Source: Sabulitectum sp964386635
GTDB lineage: Bacteria > Fermentibacterota > Fermentibacteria > Fermentibacterales > JCC-6
Direction: 5' to 3'
Assembly: GCA_964386635.1 (NCBI GenBank)
Contig: CAYLRO010000006.1
Location: forward strand, 1 to 64,000
Length of the DNA stretch: 64,000 nucleotides
Below are positions 53,333 through 61,280 of the stretch, one piece after another. A program made the position numbers and the translations under genes. Each line of letters starts with the position of its first letter. Position 1 is the first letter of the stretch. The notes under the pieces are model-generated. The model did no database searches. It had not been told where the DNA came from and saw only the letters and a program-made list of their open reading frames with translations.

Positions 53333-54403
53333 ATGATTTATCTCTTTATTACTCTTCTTACATGTGTTGCTGGAACAAACCACGATGTCTTGAGGCCGGA
53401 TTCTTATCAGAACATACCCATCACTGTGCAAAACATCTGGCAAATCCCTTATGCAACAGACATTCAGGACATTTCTCTCAGGGATCAGTACCTTGTGATA
53501 AGAAGCAACGCCGACAGGAAACTCTATCTGGCAGACAAGTATGACTGCAGCCTTCTGGAAGAGATTCAGGTACCGGCATTTGCAGACGGTTTCGGAGTGG
53601 CTGTAAGCAGCAGCGGACCCTGTGAATACTACATAAACTCCTGGGATGTACCAGAAATCCTGTGTTATGACAGCTCAGATACCTGGAGCTCATTCTCAAA
53701 TCCCGCTGGTACTTCCGGTTCAGGGATGAATCTGAACTTCACAGGAGGACCTGAGCTGTATGAAGCCTCAGCACAGAGTCCTTATCAGTTCTACGGCATC
53801 GAATCAGCCGGCAGCTACTGCATTTATCCCCTGAGCGGGATAACCGGTGAAATCAGCGGATTCATGCCCCACGGATTAACTACTGACCAGGTGGAGCCGC
53901 CATCAGCAGCCATTGTTGCAACAAGACTGGGGCATGAATTCTTCTTCTATATGCAATCCAGCGGAAGTATGAACCTGTACGCTCAGGAACCGTGCCCGAT
54001 CACTGTATTGCAGTCACTGGGCCTTGTATGGGATCCCATGGACTTCTCTGTCTACTGGAGCTATCAGGGGCTGGACAGTCTTTATTATGTGGCCAGACTG
54101 GAAATATCCATTTTCGGGGACATTGAAGATGAGGCAACAGGCATATCAGGCATCAGCTCAGTTCTCAATATTACAAGCAATCCTGCACAGGGCTCTGCAA
54201 ACTTCACTGTAAACCTTAATGAACCGGCATTTGCTGTTCTTGACGTTTATGATGTATCCGGAAGGCTGGTTGAAACCCTCCAGTCCGGAGAACTTTCGTC
54301 AGGACTAAGCACATTCAGCTTTGATGCTCCTCCAGGGTTGTACATTTCTGTTCTCAGAAGCAGTGAACAAGTTCAGCATCTGAGGTTTGTTATTTCTGAA
54401 TAA
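53333..54403 (+). CDS. Secreted protein with type IX-like C-terminal sorting domain (paralogue 1)
   Basis: A 356-residue exported protein of unknown function. A short hydrophobic N-terminus (about 1-15) acts as signal peptide. The middle is a beta-rich, aromatic domain with PYATDIQDI, IRSNAD, LYLAD and HEFFFYM. The last 80 residues are a FlgD-like/Por secretion tail (ITSNPAQGSANFTV, DVYDVSGRLVET). It is the tandem paralogue of the next gene, and 156 bases of the tail are identical in the two. Confidence 0.75.
   Translation: MIYLFITLLTCVAGTNHDVLRPDSYQNIPITVQNIWQIPYATDIQDISLRDQYLVIRSNADRKLYLADKYDCSLLEEIQVPAFADGFGVAVSSSGPCEYYINSWDVPEILCYDSSDTWSSFSNPAGTSGSGMNLNFTGGPELYEASAQSPYQFYGIESAGSYCIYPLSGITGEISGFMPHGLTTDQVEPPSAAIVATRLGHEFFFYMQSSGSMNLYAQEPCPITVLQSLGLVWDPMDFSVYWSYQGLDSLYYVARLEISIFGDIEDEATGISGISSVLNITSNPAQGSANFTVNLNEPAFAVLDVYDVSGRLVETLQSGELSSGLSTFSFDAPPGLYISVLRSSEQVQHLRFVISE
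54122..54277 (+). repeat. 156-base block identical to 55270-55425 (copy 1)
   Basis: The block runs from ATTGAAGATGAGGCAACAGG to GGCTGGTTGAAACC and encodes the junction and first part of the sorting domain. No mismatch is seen against copy 2, while flanking sequence of the two genes has clearly diverged. Confidence 0.9.
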
Positions 54404-54453
54404 ACTATCATGTTGATACAGTATTATTCAGATCATAGAGCATTGAATACTTC

Positions 54454-54485
54454 TTGACAGCAGCTCAATTCCTGCTCATTATAAA
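54454..54485 (+). promoter_or_regulatory. Possible promoter of the second secreted paralogue
   Basis: TTGACA at 54454-54459 is a perfect -35 box. The -10 is either CATTAT at 17 bases or TATAAA at 20 bases, so the exact pairing is uncertain. It lies 30-60 bases before the ATG at 54517 in a 113-base intergenic gap. Confidence 0.45.
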
Positions 54486-54516
54486 CAGCGCGCCTTAACA
54501 GTAAAGGGGGAGTTAC

Positions 54517-55551
54517 ATGATCTCGCTGTTAATTTTCTGCGTTCCATTATTTCAGGGAGTTTACATCGAGGTCGGCGACACTCACCCAATACCCTATGCG
54601 ACGGATATCCAGGATATTTGTGTGGATAATCAGACCGCTGTTCTGGCCATCAGAAGCAACGCTGACGGGAAAATCTATCTGGCGGATAACCAGACATTCG
54701 AATACACATCAGAAATCAGCATGCCGTCAGGAATTGCCGGATTCGGATTAGCGGCTAACAACGGTAATTACTACATTAACAGCGGAGCAGATGGTGGCAT
54801 ACTGACCTCGGACGGATCCGATTCCTGGAGCTATTTTCCAAGCCCTGCCGGGCCCACAGGAGCAGGGATGGATTTCAGCTGGTCCGGCCCTGAATGCATC
54901 CTTGAAGCAACAGTTTCCACTCCCTGGAGATTTTACGCTATTGAGCCTGATGGAACAGCGTTTGACTACTTCACTCTTCCGGGAATTACTGACGACATCA
55001 GCGGATTCATGGGGCATGAAATCTGTGCTGACTATGTTGACCCTCCAGGGGCTGCAATAGTTACAACCCGTCTGGGACAAGAGTTCTTCTTCTACATGAG
55101 TCAGGGTGGCAATCCAGATCTTTACGCCCAGGAACCGTGTCCTTTCCCGGTACAGGAATCTCTTGGACTTTCCTATCAGTTCAAAGGCATGAATGACGTT
55201 CTCTGGAGCTACAGGGATCTCGACGGAAACTACTGCATAGCAGAACTCTGGATCCCGGTGTTTGGCGATATTGAAGATGAGGCAACAGGCATATCAGGCA
55301 TCAGCTCAGTTCTCAATATTACAAGCAATCCTGCACAGGGCTCTGCAAACTTCACTGTAAACCTTAATGAACCGGCATTTGCTGTTCTTGACGTTTATGA
55401 TGTATCCGGAAGGCTGGTTGAAACCGTCCAGTCAGGCCAGCTGCCATCAGGGCTGAACAACCTGAGCTTTCAGAGCTCACCGGGGCTCTACCTTGCAGTG
55501 CTGAGAAGTAACGGCCAGGAGCAGACTCTGAAGTTCATGCTTACCAGATAG
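54517..55551 (+). CDS. Secreted protein with type IX-like C-terminal sorting domain (paralogue 2)
   Basis: A 344-residue exported protein paralogous to the preceding gene. It shares PYATDIQDI, IRSNADGKIYLAD, HEICADYVDPPGAAIV, QEFFFYM and LYAQEPCP. The signal peptide (about 1-15) and C-terminal sorting tail are intact, and AAAGGGGG precedes the ATG. Similarity outside the tail is moderate, so the duplication is old, but the tail carries a perfectly conserved 156-base block. Function unknown; a surface or released protein is likely. Confidence 0.75.
   Translation: MISLLIFCVPLFQGVYIEVGDTHPIPYATDIQDICVDNQTAVLAIRSNADGKIYLADNQTFEYTSEISMPSGIAGFGLAANNGNYYINSGADGGILTSDGSDSWSYFPSPAGPTGAGMDFSWSGPECILEATVSTPWRFYAIEPDGTAFDYFTLPGITDDISGFMGHEICADYVDPPGAAIVTTRLGQEFFFYMSQGGNPDLYAQEPCPFPVQESLGLSYQFKGMNDVLWSYRDLDGNYCIAELWIPVFGDIEDEATGISGISSVLNITSNPAQGSANFTVNLNEPAFAVLDVYDVSGRLVETVQSGQLPSGLNNLSFQSSPGLYLAVLRSNGQEQTLKFMLTR
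55270..55425 (+). repeat. 156-base block identical to 54122-54277 (copy 2)
   Basis: Direct-repeat partner of copy 1, starting in the same codon context (Asp-Ile-Glu-Asp-Glu). Perfect identity at synonymous positions points to recent gene conversion or segment duplication. Confidence 0.9.
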
Positions 55552-55558
55552 TTCTGCG

Positions 55559-57442
55559 TCACAGACCCTGCATGTGATGGAAGAGTGCTCCAACCTGTGC
55601 TCTTGCAGCGGTATAACTTGAATACTCAGTGTCATCCAGAGAGATGAATTTTGGTTTAATCGCTGAATCTTTCAATGCTCCGAAGATGTCGTATGAGGAT
55701 TCCTTTGCGAAAGATACAAGTTTTCCGCCTGTACTTTGTGCAATGAATCTGCCCAGCCTTCTTCCAGGGGATGTTTCCGCAATTTTTGCATTCATCTGCA
55801 TTGGATCTACAACCATCACAGGGATTCCCTGTCGGCCAAGGTTTGCCGCCTGCTTCCGAACTCTGTGATAGATATCGCTGTTCCAGATGTCTCCCACAGG
55901 AACCGGCTCTGGAAAACAGTCGGATATGAGGATAATGAATTTCTGCTCTGCACAGGTCTTTCCAGATCTTCTTAATTCGGCGGCAGACAGTGAGAGCAGC
56001 TGATCCAGCGGTGATTCTCCGTCAGGTTCAAGTTCATTCAGCCTGCCGAACACACGAAGCCTGTTACGAACCGGAGAAAAGTGAACCAGGGCTCGTCCAC
56101 TCTTTATTACAGACAGACCCACTCTGGAGGTTCTGTCAAAAACCCTGTTGAACAGCCCGTCAAGCATCAGACCAAGGTCTCCCAGGTACTCCTGAGACGA
56201 CCTGCTGCCATCCACTGCCAGCATGCACACAACACGGGGTTTGGAAGCTTTTCTCCATTTCCTCCAGTATTCCGGATCCAGAGGTATCAGAGGAAGTCTC
56301 TTCCCGTCCATGGCAGAAGCTTTAACTGAAAGGACGGGGTTCATCTCTCTTATGTTGTGAGTTCTCTCCGGTTTCACAGGTCTTCCTGAAACGGGATCTG
56401 TCCTCATCCGTGTGGACCGGTTGGATCCTGATGTTCCGGAACCTCCCTTGAGAGAGGCAAACATTCTGACTTCTTTGAAGAAAAGGCTCCGCATTCTCTC
56501 TGTCAGGGACCCGGGTTTGCCGGAGTGCTTTTTTCTGAGATAGAGCCCGTGAACAGTTTCCCCTGATTTAGAACTCAGTATCGATCTGTGCACCTGCTCC
56601 AGAATGCTGTCAGTAAGAGCCTGCATGTGATCTGAGACAATCTTCTTCTCGCCTTTCCGGGCCATTTCACATGCGAACCCCACTGCTTTCAGTATCTCTG
56701 TTCTCTCCGGAACATTCCCTGAATTCCCTGATGACCGATGGCCCAGAACAAGAGGCGCTACTGCTTCAAGATGCTCTACTGCTGCAGTACCAGCTTCCAT
56801 GGCAGCAGCAAAAGCAACAGCGCTTCTGCAAAGAGCTGTTTCTCCCCGGTGTCCGGTAATCTTTAAAGAGGAGCACGTAAAGGAACATGCCTTAAGAAAC
56901 CATCCAGGAATCCGGATACTTCTGAATAGCCTTCCTGACTCCACAAAATTCCTCATTACACCAGTTCCGGGGGCTTTCCTGAAATGGGCATGAAGTACAG
57001 ATAATCGTTTATCAGGATCACTGAGAGGTTCAAAACGGGCACAGAGGCCGAATCTGTCCAGAAGTCTGTCTCGGATCTCCTCGCTGCCTGATATGGTGGC
57101 CAGGACCGGTTTTCCTGAGGACATGATCAAATCCTGGATTTCGTCTGTAAAAAGATCAAAGTGCTCTGCAACAAGAAAGGAATCGGCATCTCCATGAAGA
57201 AGCCCCTCTGTCGCACACATGGTTCCTTCACCGAGCAACCTGCCAAGGTCAACTGATCCTGTGAGTGCTGCCCCGTCTGCACCAAGAGGAATCTTCACTG
57301 TATTCAATATCTTTGAAGCTTCCTTCAGAAGCTCAGATTTCCCTGTACCGGAAGGTCCTCTGAGAAGAACTGAGCCTATATCCGGATTGGAAGCAGCGAG
57401 AGAAACCGCCAGGAATGCGTCAGTCTGGTGTAAAGGTATCAA
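55559..57442 (-). CDS. ChlD/BchD-like AAA+ and von Willebrand A protein
   Basis: A 627-residue protein with the architecture of magnesium chelatase subunit D. The N-terminal AAA+ domain has an intact P-loop, GPSGTGKS (29-36), where photosynthetic ChlD proteins are usually degraded. A charged linker (about 300-390) and a C-terminal vWA domain follow, with MIDAS residues in AVDGSRSS (Asp411, Ser413, Ser415). It pairs with the ChlI-like gene, overlapping by four bases. No large ChlH/CobN chelatase subunit or pigment gene is nearby, so a cobalt-chelatase partner or a general AAA-vWA remodelling role is more likely than chlorophyll synthesis. Confidence 0.78.
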   Translation of the reverse strand: MIPLHQTDAFLAVSLAASNPDIGSVLLRGPSGTGKSELLKEASKILNTVKIPLGADGAALTGSVDLGRLLGEGTMCATEGLLHGDADSFLVAEHFDLFTDEIQDLIMSSGKPVLATISGSEEIRDRLLDRFGLCARFEPLSDPDKRLSVLHAHFRKAPGTGVMRNFVESGRLFRSIRIPGWFLKACSFTCSSLKITGHRGETALCRSAVAFAAAMEAGTAAVEHLEAVAPLVLGHRSSGNSGNVPERTEILKAVGFACEMARKGEKKIVSDHMQALTDSILEQVHRSILSSKSGETVHGLYLRKKHSGKPGSLTERMRSLFFKEVRMFASLKGGSGTSGSNRSTRMRTDPVSGRPVKPERTHNIREMNPVLSVKASAMDGKRLPLIPLDPEYWRKWRKASKPRVVCMLAVDGSRSSQEYLGDLGLMLDGLFNRVFDRTSRVGLSVIKSGRALVHFSPVRNRLRVFGRLNELEPDGESPLDQLLSLSAAELRRSGKTCAEQKFIILISDCFPEPVPVGDIWNSDIYHRVRKQAANLGRQGIPVMVVDPMQMNAKIAETSPGRRLGRFIAQSTGGKLVSFAKESSYDIFGALKDSAIKPKFISLDDTEYSSYTAARAQVGALFHHMQGL

Positions 57443-58509
57443 TCCGGAAGCCCCAGCGCCTGTTTGAATGACCAGGGGGTTCCTGCGCTGCTGCCCTTTC
57501 CATAAACAGAGTATCCCTTCTTCAATGCACCCATAATCTCTCCTTCTTCAGGAGCATTTCTGAATCCCCCCTGCCTGGTCCTGTGGCCCACGGCAAGGAG
57601 AGCCACTTTCTGGAGACATTTCAGGTCAACAGCGCTTCTGCCGGTGTATGCCGCAAAAGCCCTGGCAGCTTTCAGGGTTACAATGTCTGCTCTCTGGCCG
57701 TCCAATCCCAGTTCTGCCATTGCAGAAGCAACTGTGCCCAGCATTCCCAGTGGAAGGTCCGTGGAAGGCAGCTTCTGCCTGGCTTTCAGAATCCTCTCCT
57801 CAATCTGTAAGTCAATCTGATTGAAAGCACTGTGAAACGCCTCAGGATTCTCACTGAATGCCAGAACCCTGTTGATGATATCAATCCTTTCCTGAGAGTC
57901 TTCTATGGTTCTGATGGGAACACTGAGAGCAAATCGGTCAAGTATCTGCGGCCTCAGTCTGCCCTCCTCAGGATTCATTGTTCCCAGAAGAATGAACTCT
58001 GCAGGATGGCTTACGGAAACATTGTCTTTCTCCACAGAGTTGATTCCTGATGCAGCACAATCAAGAATGTTGTCTGCAATGTGATCCGGAAGGAGATTCA
58101 CCTCATCAATGTAAAGTACCTGATTGTTTGCCTTTGCCAGCAGTCCCGGTTCAAAATCCACTCTGCCCTCTCTGAGGAGAATATCCAATTTCAGAGCTCC
58201 CAGAAGCCTTGCCTCATCCACACCCAGCGGTACATTAACCAATCCCGGCTTCACCGGGGCTGTTTCACCCATGCTTACAGAGCAGGCGGGACAGAAAGTC
58301 CGGTTTTCCGGTGAACAGTTGTAACCGCAGGCAGCTGCATTCACCGAAGGCAGTATCTCGGGAAATGCCCTTACAAGGGTTGATTTCCCTGTTCCCTTCT
58401 GACCGGTGAGAAGAACACCTCCCATTCCAGTATCCACCGCAGCAAGGATTAACGCGAGCTTTGCTTCATCCTGACCCACAACAGCCGAGAAAGGAAATAC
58501 ATGCTTCAT
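57439..58509 (-). CDS. ChlI/BchI-like AAA+ ATPase
   Basis: A 356-residue ATPase of the magnesium-chelatase I type. Walker A is GQKGTGKS (36-43), Walker B is VLYIDEVNLL, and FILLGTMNPEEGRLRPQ is the sensor region. A Cys set at 61, 65, 73 and 76 (CGYNCS, FCPAC) follows the P-loop, as in many ChlI proteins. The start is ATG at 58509, seven bases after GAGG; an upstream ATG six codons away is less well placed. It forms a two-gene unit with the vWA protein, the usual I-D motor arrangement. Confidence 0.85.
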   Translation of the reverse strand: MKHVFPFSAVVGQDEAKLALILAAVDTGMGGVLLTGQKGTGKSTLVRAFPEILPSVNAAACGYNCSPENRTFCPACSVSMGETAPVKPGLVNVPLGVDEARLLGALKLDILLREGRVDFEPGLLAKANNQVLYIDEVNLLPDHIADNILDCAASGINSVEKDNVSVSHPAEFILLGTMNPEEGRLRPQILDRFALSVPIRTIEDSQERIDIINRVLAFSENPEAFHSAFNQIDLQIEERILKARQKLPSTDLPLGMLGTVASAMAELGLDGQRADIVTLKAARAFAAYTGRSAVDLKCLQKVALLAVGHRTRQGGFRNAPEEGEIMGALKKGYSVYGKGSSAGTPWSFKQALGLPD

Positions 58510-58997
58510 ATCTTCACCTCTTCCCATTCCCTTCGGAGAATCCCGAATTTAATCAAATCCCTGTAACTCCCGTCCAGCCACTTTCTCTCTCTTATCCTGC
58601 ATTCCCTCTTGAAACCGCAATTGTCAAACACGCTGGCAAGCAACTGGTCATTTTCGAAAACCTCGGCGCCGATCCGCCGGGCGGGGAAGAATCTGAAATA
58701 GTGTTTTAACAGCATCTTTACTGTTTCGCAGAGGTTCTTAAATGTCCTGTATTTTTCACTCCTGATATCCAGTTCAAGGAAATATCTGTCTGTATACTGA
58801 CCCGAAGCTTCTAAAACCGCGAAACCCCACCAGTTGCCATCAATTTCAATGGCAAAGTGATCCAGGTAATCGTGTTTCTTCATTGCCGCATCAAGAAAAT
58901 CCTCTGCTTTATCCAGGGATTCTGGAGAAAGCATATGAATCCTTTCCAGATCCTCTTCTCTGAACGGTCTGAGAAATACTGTATCGCCCTTAAGCAT
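58506..58997 (-). CDS. GNAT-fold acetyltransferase (divergent)
   Basis: A 163-residue protein. It begins with VFLRPFREEDLERI and ends with FDNCGFKRECRIRERKWLDG, the pattern of RimJ/RimL-type N-acetyltransferases. The central acetyl-CoA loop (Q/RxxGxG) is not clearly preserved (SEKYRTFKNLCETV), so it may have lost or changed activity. It overlaps both the ChlI gene (four bases) and the next GNAT gene (eight bases). Confidence 0.7.
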   Translation of the reverse strand: MLKGDTVFLRPFREEDLERIHMLSPESLDKAEDFLDAAMKKHDYLDHFAIEIDGNWWGFAVLEASGQYTDRYFLELDIRSEKYRTFKNLCETVKMLLKHYFRFFPARRIGAEVFENDQLLASVFDNCGFKRECRIRERKWLDGSYRDLIKFGILRREWEEVKI

Positions 58998-59523
58998 TTC
59001 TTACCTCCCATTCCTTCCTGAGAATGGACATCCATACGGTATCGGCATACTCACCGTCTATCCAGTTAGTCTCTCTTGCTCTGCCTTCATGAATGAAACC
59101 GCTTTTTTCAAAGCACCTGATTGCTCGGGGATTTTTTGAATTTGTCATAAGCTGCAGCCTTCTTGCACCCAGATTGTTGAATGCATGACGAACCATCACA
59201 GCAGTGGTCTCAGTGCCATAACCCTTTCCCCAGCATTCTCTTAACCCAATAATGATTCCGTAGGTGAAAACATCGGAAGAATCCCTGGACTTGACGAGAG
59301 ATGTGGAACCGGAGAAACCTGATTCCGTAACAATGGCAAAGTAGTTTCGTCTTTCATCTGCAGCTATCCTCTTCTCGTAATGCTCTTCCATGACCCTGAT
59401 AGACAAAGGTCTGGGAAGCCCTGCCTGCAGAATACTCATTTCGATTCTCTGATTGAACTGGAAAAGAGATGGGATATCACTTCTTTCAAGTGGACGAATA
59501 AACACTCGATCTCCTTGCATCAT
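58990..59523 (-). CDS. GNAT family N-acetyltransferase, RimJ/RimL-like
   Basis: A 177-residue acetyltransferase with VFIRPLERSDIPSLF at the N-terminus, the acetyl-CoA loop ECWGKGYGTE, and CFEKSGFIHEGRARETNWID at the C-terminus. The target could be a ribosomal protein N-terminus, an amino sugar or an antibiotic. GGAGG lies upstream of two consecutive ATGs. It heads a minus-strand unit with the second GNAT and the ChlI/ChlD-like pair. Confidence 0.83.
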   Translation of the reverse strand: MMQGDRVFIRPLERSDIPSLFQFNQRIEMSILQAGLPRPLSIRVMEEHYEKRIAADERRNYFAIVTESGFSGSTSLVKSRDSSDVFTYGIIIGLRECWGKGYGTETTAVMVRHAFNNLGARRLQLMTNSKNPRAIRCFEKSGFIHEGRARETNWIDGEYADTVWMSILRKEWEVRNA

Positions 59524-59712
59524 ACAACCATCCTCCAGCTAGGGAATGACAATGAAAGTATCTATTCTCACTTTTCTACTTAGTATATATCATTTTGTTT
59601 GGTAAATCGGCAAATTGTTAATCCGATTGACTGAGAATGGCTTAATGGTTAGCATTTAGATCAGGCGGCCATGAGTAAGGCCGTTTGATGCAGTTTATTC
59701 ATGGAGGGTGTC

Positions 59713-60402
59713 ATGAGGAAGTACGGAGCTGAGTTTTTCGGAACATTCTGGCTTGTGCTGGGTGGTTGCGGCAGTGCTGTAATTGCAGCTGCATTTCCAG
59801 GTGTGGGAATCGGTCTTCTCGGGGTTGCACTTGCTTTCGGCCTTACCGTCCTCACCATGGCATTTGCCATTGGCCACATCTCAGGCTGTCATCTTAATCC
59901 GGCAGTTTCCTTTGGACTCTGGGCAGGGGGGCGTTTCCCCGGCAAAGAACTCCTTCCTTACATCATTGCTCAGGTTCTCGGCGGAATTGCAGCCGGTGGA
60001 ATTCTCCTTGTCATTGCAAGCGGACAGGCCGGTTTCGATGTACATGCGGGATTTGCTTCAAACGGATTCGGAGAACACTCTCCTGGTGGATACTCCATGG
60101 TGGCAGCTCTGGTAACTGAAGTTGTCATGACAATGATGTTCCTGCTGGTGATAATGGGAGCTACAGATAAAAAAGCACCAAAGGGATTTGCACCAATAGC
60201 AATAGGTCTCTGTCTTACCCTTATCCACTTGATCAGTATTCCTGTCACCAACACTTCCGTGAACCCTGCAAGAAGCACAGGCGTTGCTCTCTTTGCCGGT
60301 GGATGGGCAATTGAACAGCTCTGGCTCTTCTGGGTGGCCCCGATCGTCGGCGGTATCCTGGGTGCATGTGTCTACAGATTTCTGGGCAAAAGCAAGGACT
60401 GA
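59713..60402 (+). CDS. aqpZ: Aquaporin Z-type water channel
   Basis: A 229-residue six-helix channel. Both NPA boxes are present: HLNPAVSFG (Asn62) and SVNPARSTG. The selectivity residues fit water-selective aquaporins: Phe in LAFGLTV, His in TLIHLIS, Thr before SVNPA and Arg in NPARS. I start it at ATG 59713, after GGAGGG; an ATG four codons earlier sits on that ribosome site. About 190 bases upstream are AT-rich and presumably hold its promoter. Confidence 0.94.
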   Translation: MRKYGAEFFGTFWLVLGGCGSAVIAAAFPGVGIGLLGVALAFGLTVLTMAFAIGHISGCHLNPAVSFGLWAGGRFPGKELLPYIIAQVLGGIAAGGILLVIASGQAGFDVHAGFASNGFGEHSPGGYSMVAALVTEVVMTMMFLLVIMGATDKKAPKGFAPIAIGLCLTLIHLISIPVTNTSVNPARSTGVALFAGGWAIEQLWLFWVAPIVGGILGACVYRFLGKSKD

Positions 60403-60505
60403 CCGTAACGCCGTGCAGCAGGTTATTGCCCGGATTGCGAACCCCTTTAGATCATTATCTTACCACTGGTGACAGGCCGCCCAGCTGAGCAATTATTGTT
60501 TAATC

Positions 60506-60540
60506 TTGACAATACAAATGGTATGACTAATGGTATTACC
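60506..60540 (+). promoter_or_regulatory. Promoter with direct-repeat operator of the toxin-antitoxin pair
   Basis: TTGACA (60506-60511) is followed by two adjacent 12-base direct repeats, AATGGTATGACT (60517-60528) and AATGGTATTACC (60529-60540), agreeing at 10 of 12 positions. Ribbon-helix-helix antitoxins commonly bind such repeats to repress their own operon. The -10 box is not clear and would overlap the repeats. Confidence 0.5.
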
Positions 60541-60553
60541 GGAGGTGATTTGC

Positions 60554-60796
60554 ATGAGTACCGCAAAAATAGCTATCAGTATGAATGAGAAGCTGCTTCA
60601 TCAACTTGATGATCTTGTAGCAAAAGCAGAGTTTCCCAGTAGAAGCAGAGCCATACAGAATGCAGTTAGTGAAATGCTTAAGAAAAGGAACAGTAACCGT
60701 CTTGCTCGGGAATGTGCGAGGCTGAATCCTGAAGAGGAGACAGCTATAGCTGAAGAAGGCATGAATAGTGAGCTTGGATCATGGCCGGAATACTGA
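60554..60796 (+). CDS. Ribbon-helix-helix antitoxin
   Basis: An 80-residue protein whose N-terminus (KIAISMNEKLLHQLDDLVAK then RSRAIQNAVSEML) is a ribbon-helix-helix DNA-binding domain. The charged C-terminal tail should wrap the MazF toxin. The start is ATG at 60554 after a near-perfect GGAGGTGA. A longer frame from 60530 would run through the operator repeats and is unlikely. It overlaps the toxin gene by 16 bases. Confidence 0.88.
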   Translation: MSTAKIAISMNEKLLHQLDDLVAKAEFPSRSRAIQNAVSEMLKKRNSNRLARECARLNPEEETAIAEEGMNSELGSWPEY

Positions 60797-61119
60797 GAGG
60801 TGATATTCTATGGGCTGATCTGAATCCTACAATCGGGCAAGAACAATCAGGTAAAAGACCAGTACTGATTCTCAGCAATGATGTATTCAATGACCGCTCT
60901 GGAACAGTGATCGCTGTTGCCCTTACCAGCGTAGAACCCAGGGCCGGATTTCCTCTGACATATGAGTTATCAGATGCATCACTCCCGAAAAAGTCATGGA
61001 TCAAGATCAGCCAGATCAGGACTCTGTCGGTCCGGCGTATTGGTAAGAAAATCACAAGGATATCTCCCGAGGAACTTACTTCAATTCTCGTGGGTCTGAA
61101 TGAGATTATCGGCGACTAG
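60781..61119 (+). CDS. mazF: MazF/PemK-type endoribonuclease toxin
   Basis: A 112-residue toxin of the MazF fold that cleaves mRNA at short sequences. ILRGDILWADLNPTIGQEQSGKRPVLILS is split here by its motifs GDI, GxEQxGxRPVL and LTS, followed by LPKKSWIKISQIRTLSVRRI. All the family's key residues (Arg after GK, Thr in LTS) are visible, so it is probably active. It is coupled to the antitoxin gene before it. Cleavage specificity is unknown. The 161 bases after it hold no gene that I can see. Confidence 0.92.
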   Translation: MAGILRGDILWADLNPTIGQEQSGKRPVLILSNDVFNDRSGTVIAVALTSVEPRAGFPLTYELSDASLPKKSWIKISQIRTLSVRRIGKKITRISPEELTSILVGLNEIIGD

Positions 61120-61280
61120 CAATTCCCGTTCTGACTTTTTTTGGATTAACAGAGGTTCCGCGTCAGCAATTCCAGAGCAACTGTCCGAATTGTCTTTTGT
61201 ATTTAAAAAAACCGAAGCAAATCATGAACTGAACAACTTATTACCCTGAGTGCCGGGATAACTGCGGAGGTGTTCTGAAA

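Noticed and set aside
55559..58509. Chlorophyll or bacteriochlorophyll synthesis genes
   Set aside because: ChlI/ChlD-like proteins alone do not imply photosynthesis, and no pigment genes are present.
60530..60553. Earlier start of the antitoxin gene
   Set aside because: It would lie within the operator repeats, while the ATG at 60554 has an almost perfect ribosome site.
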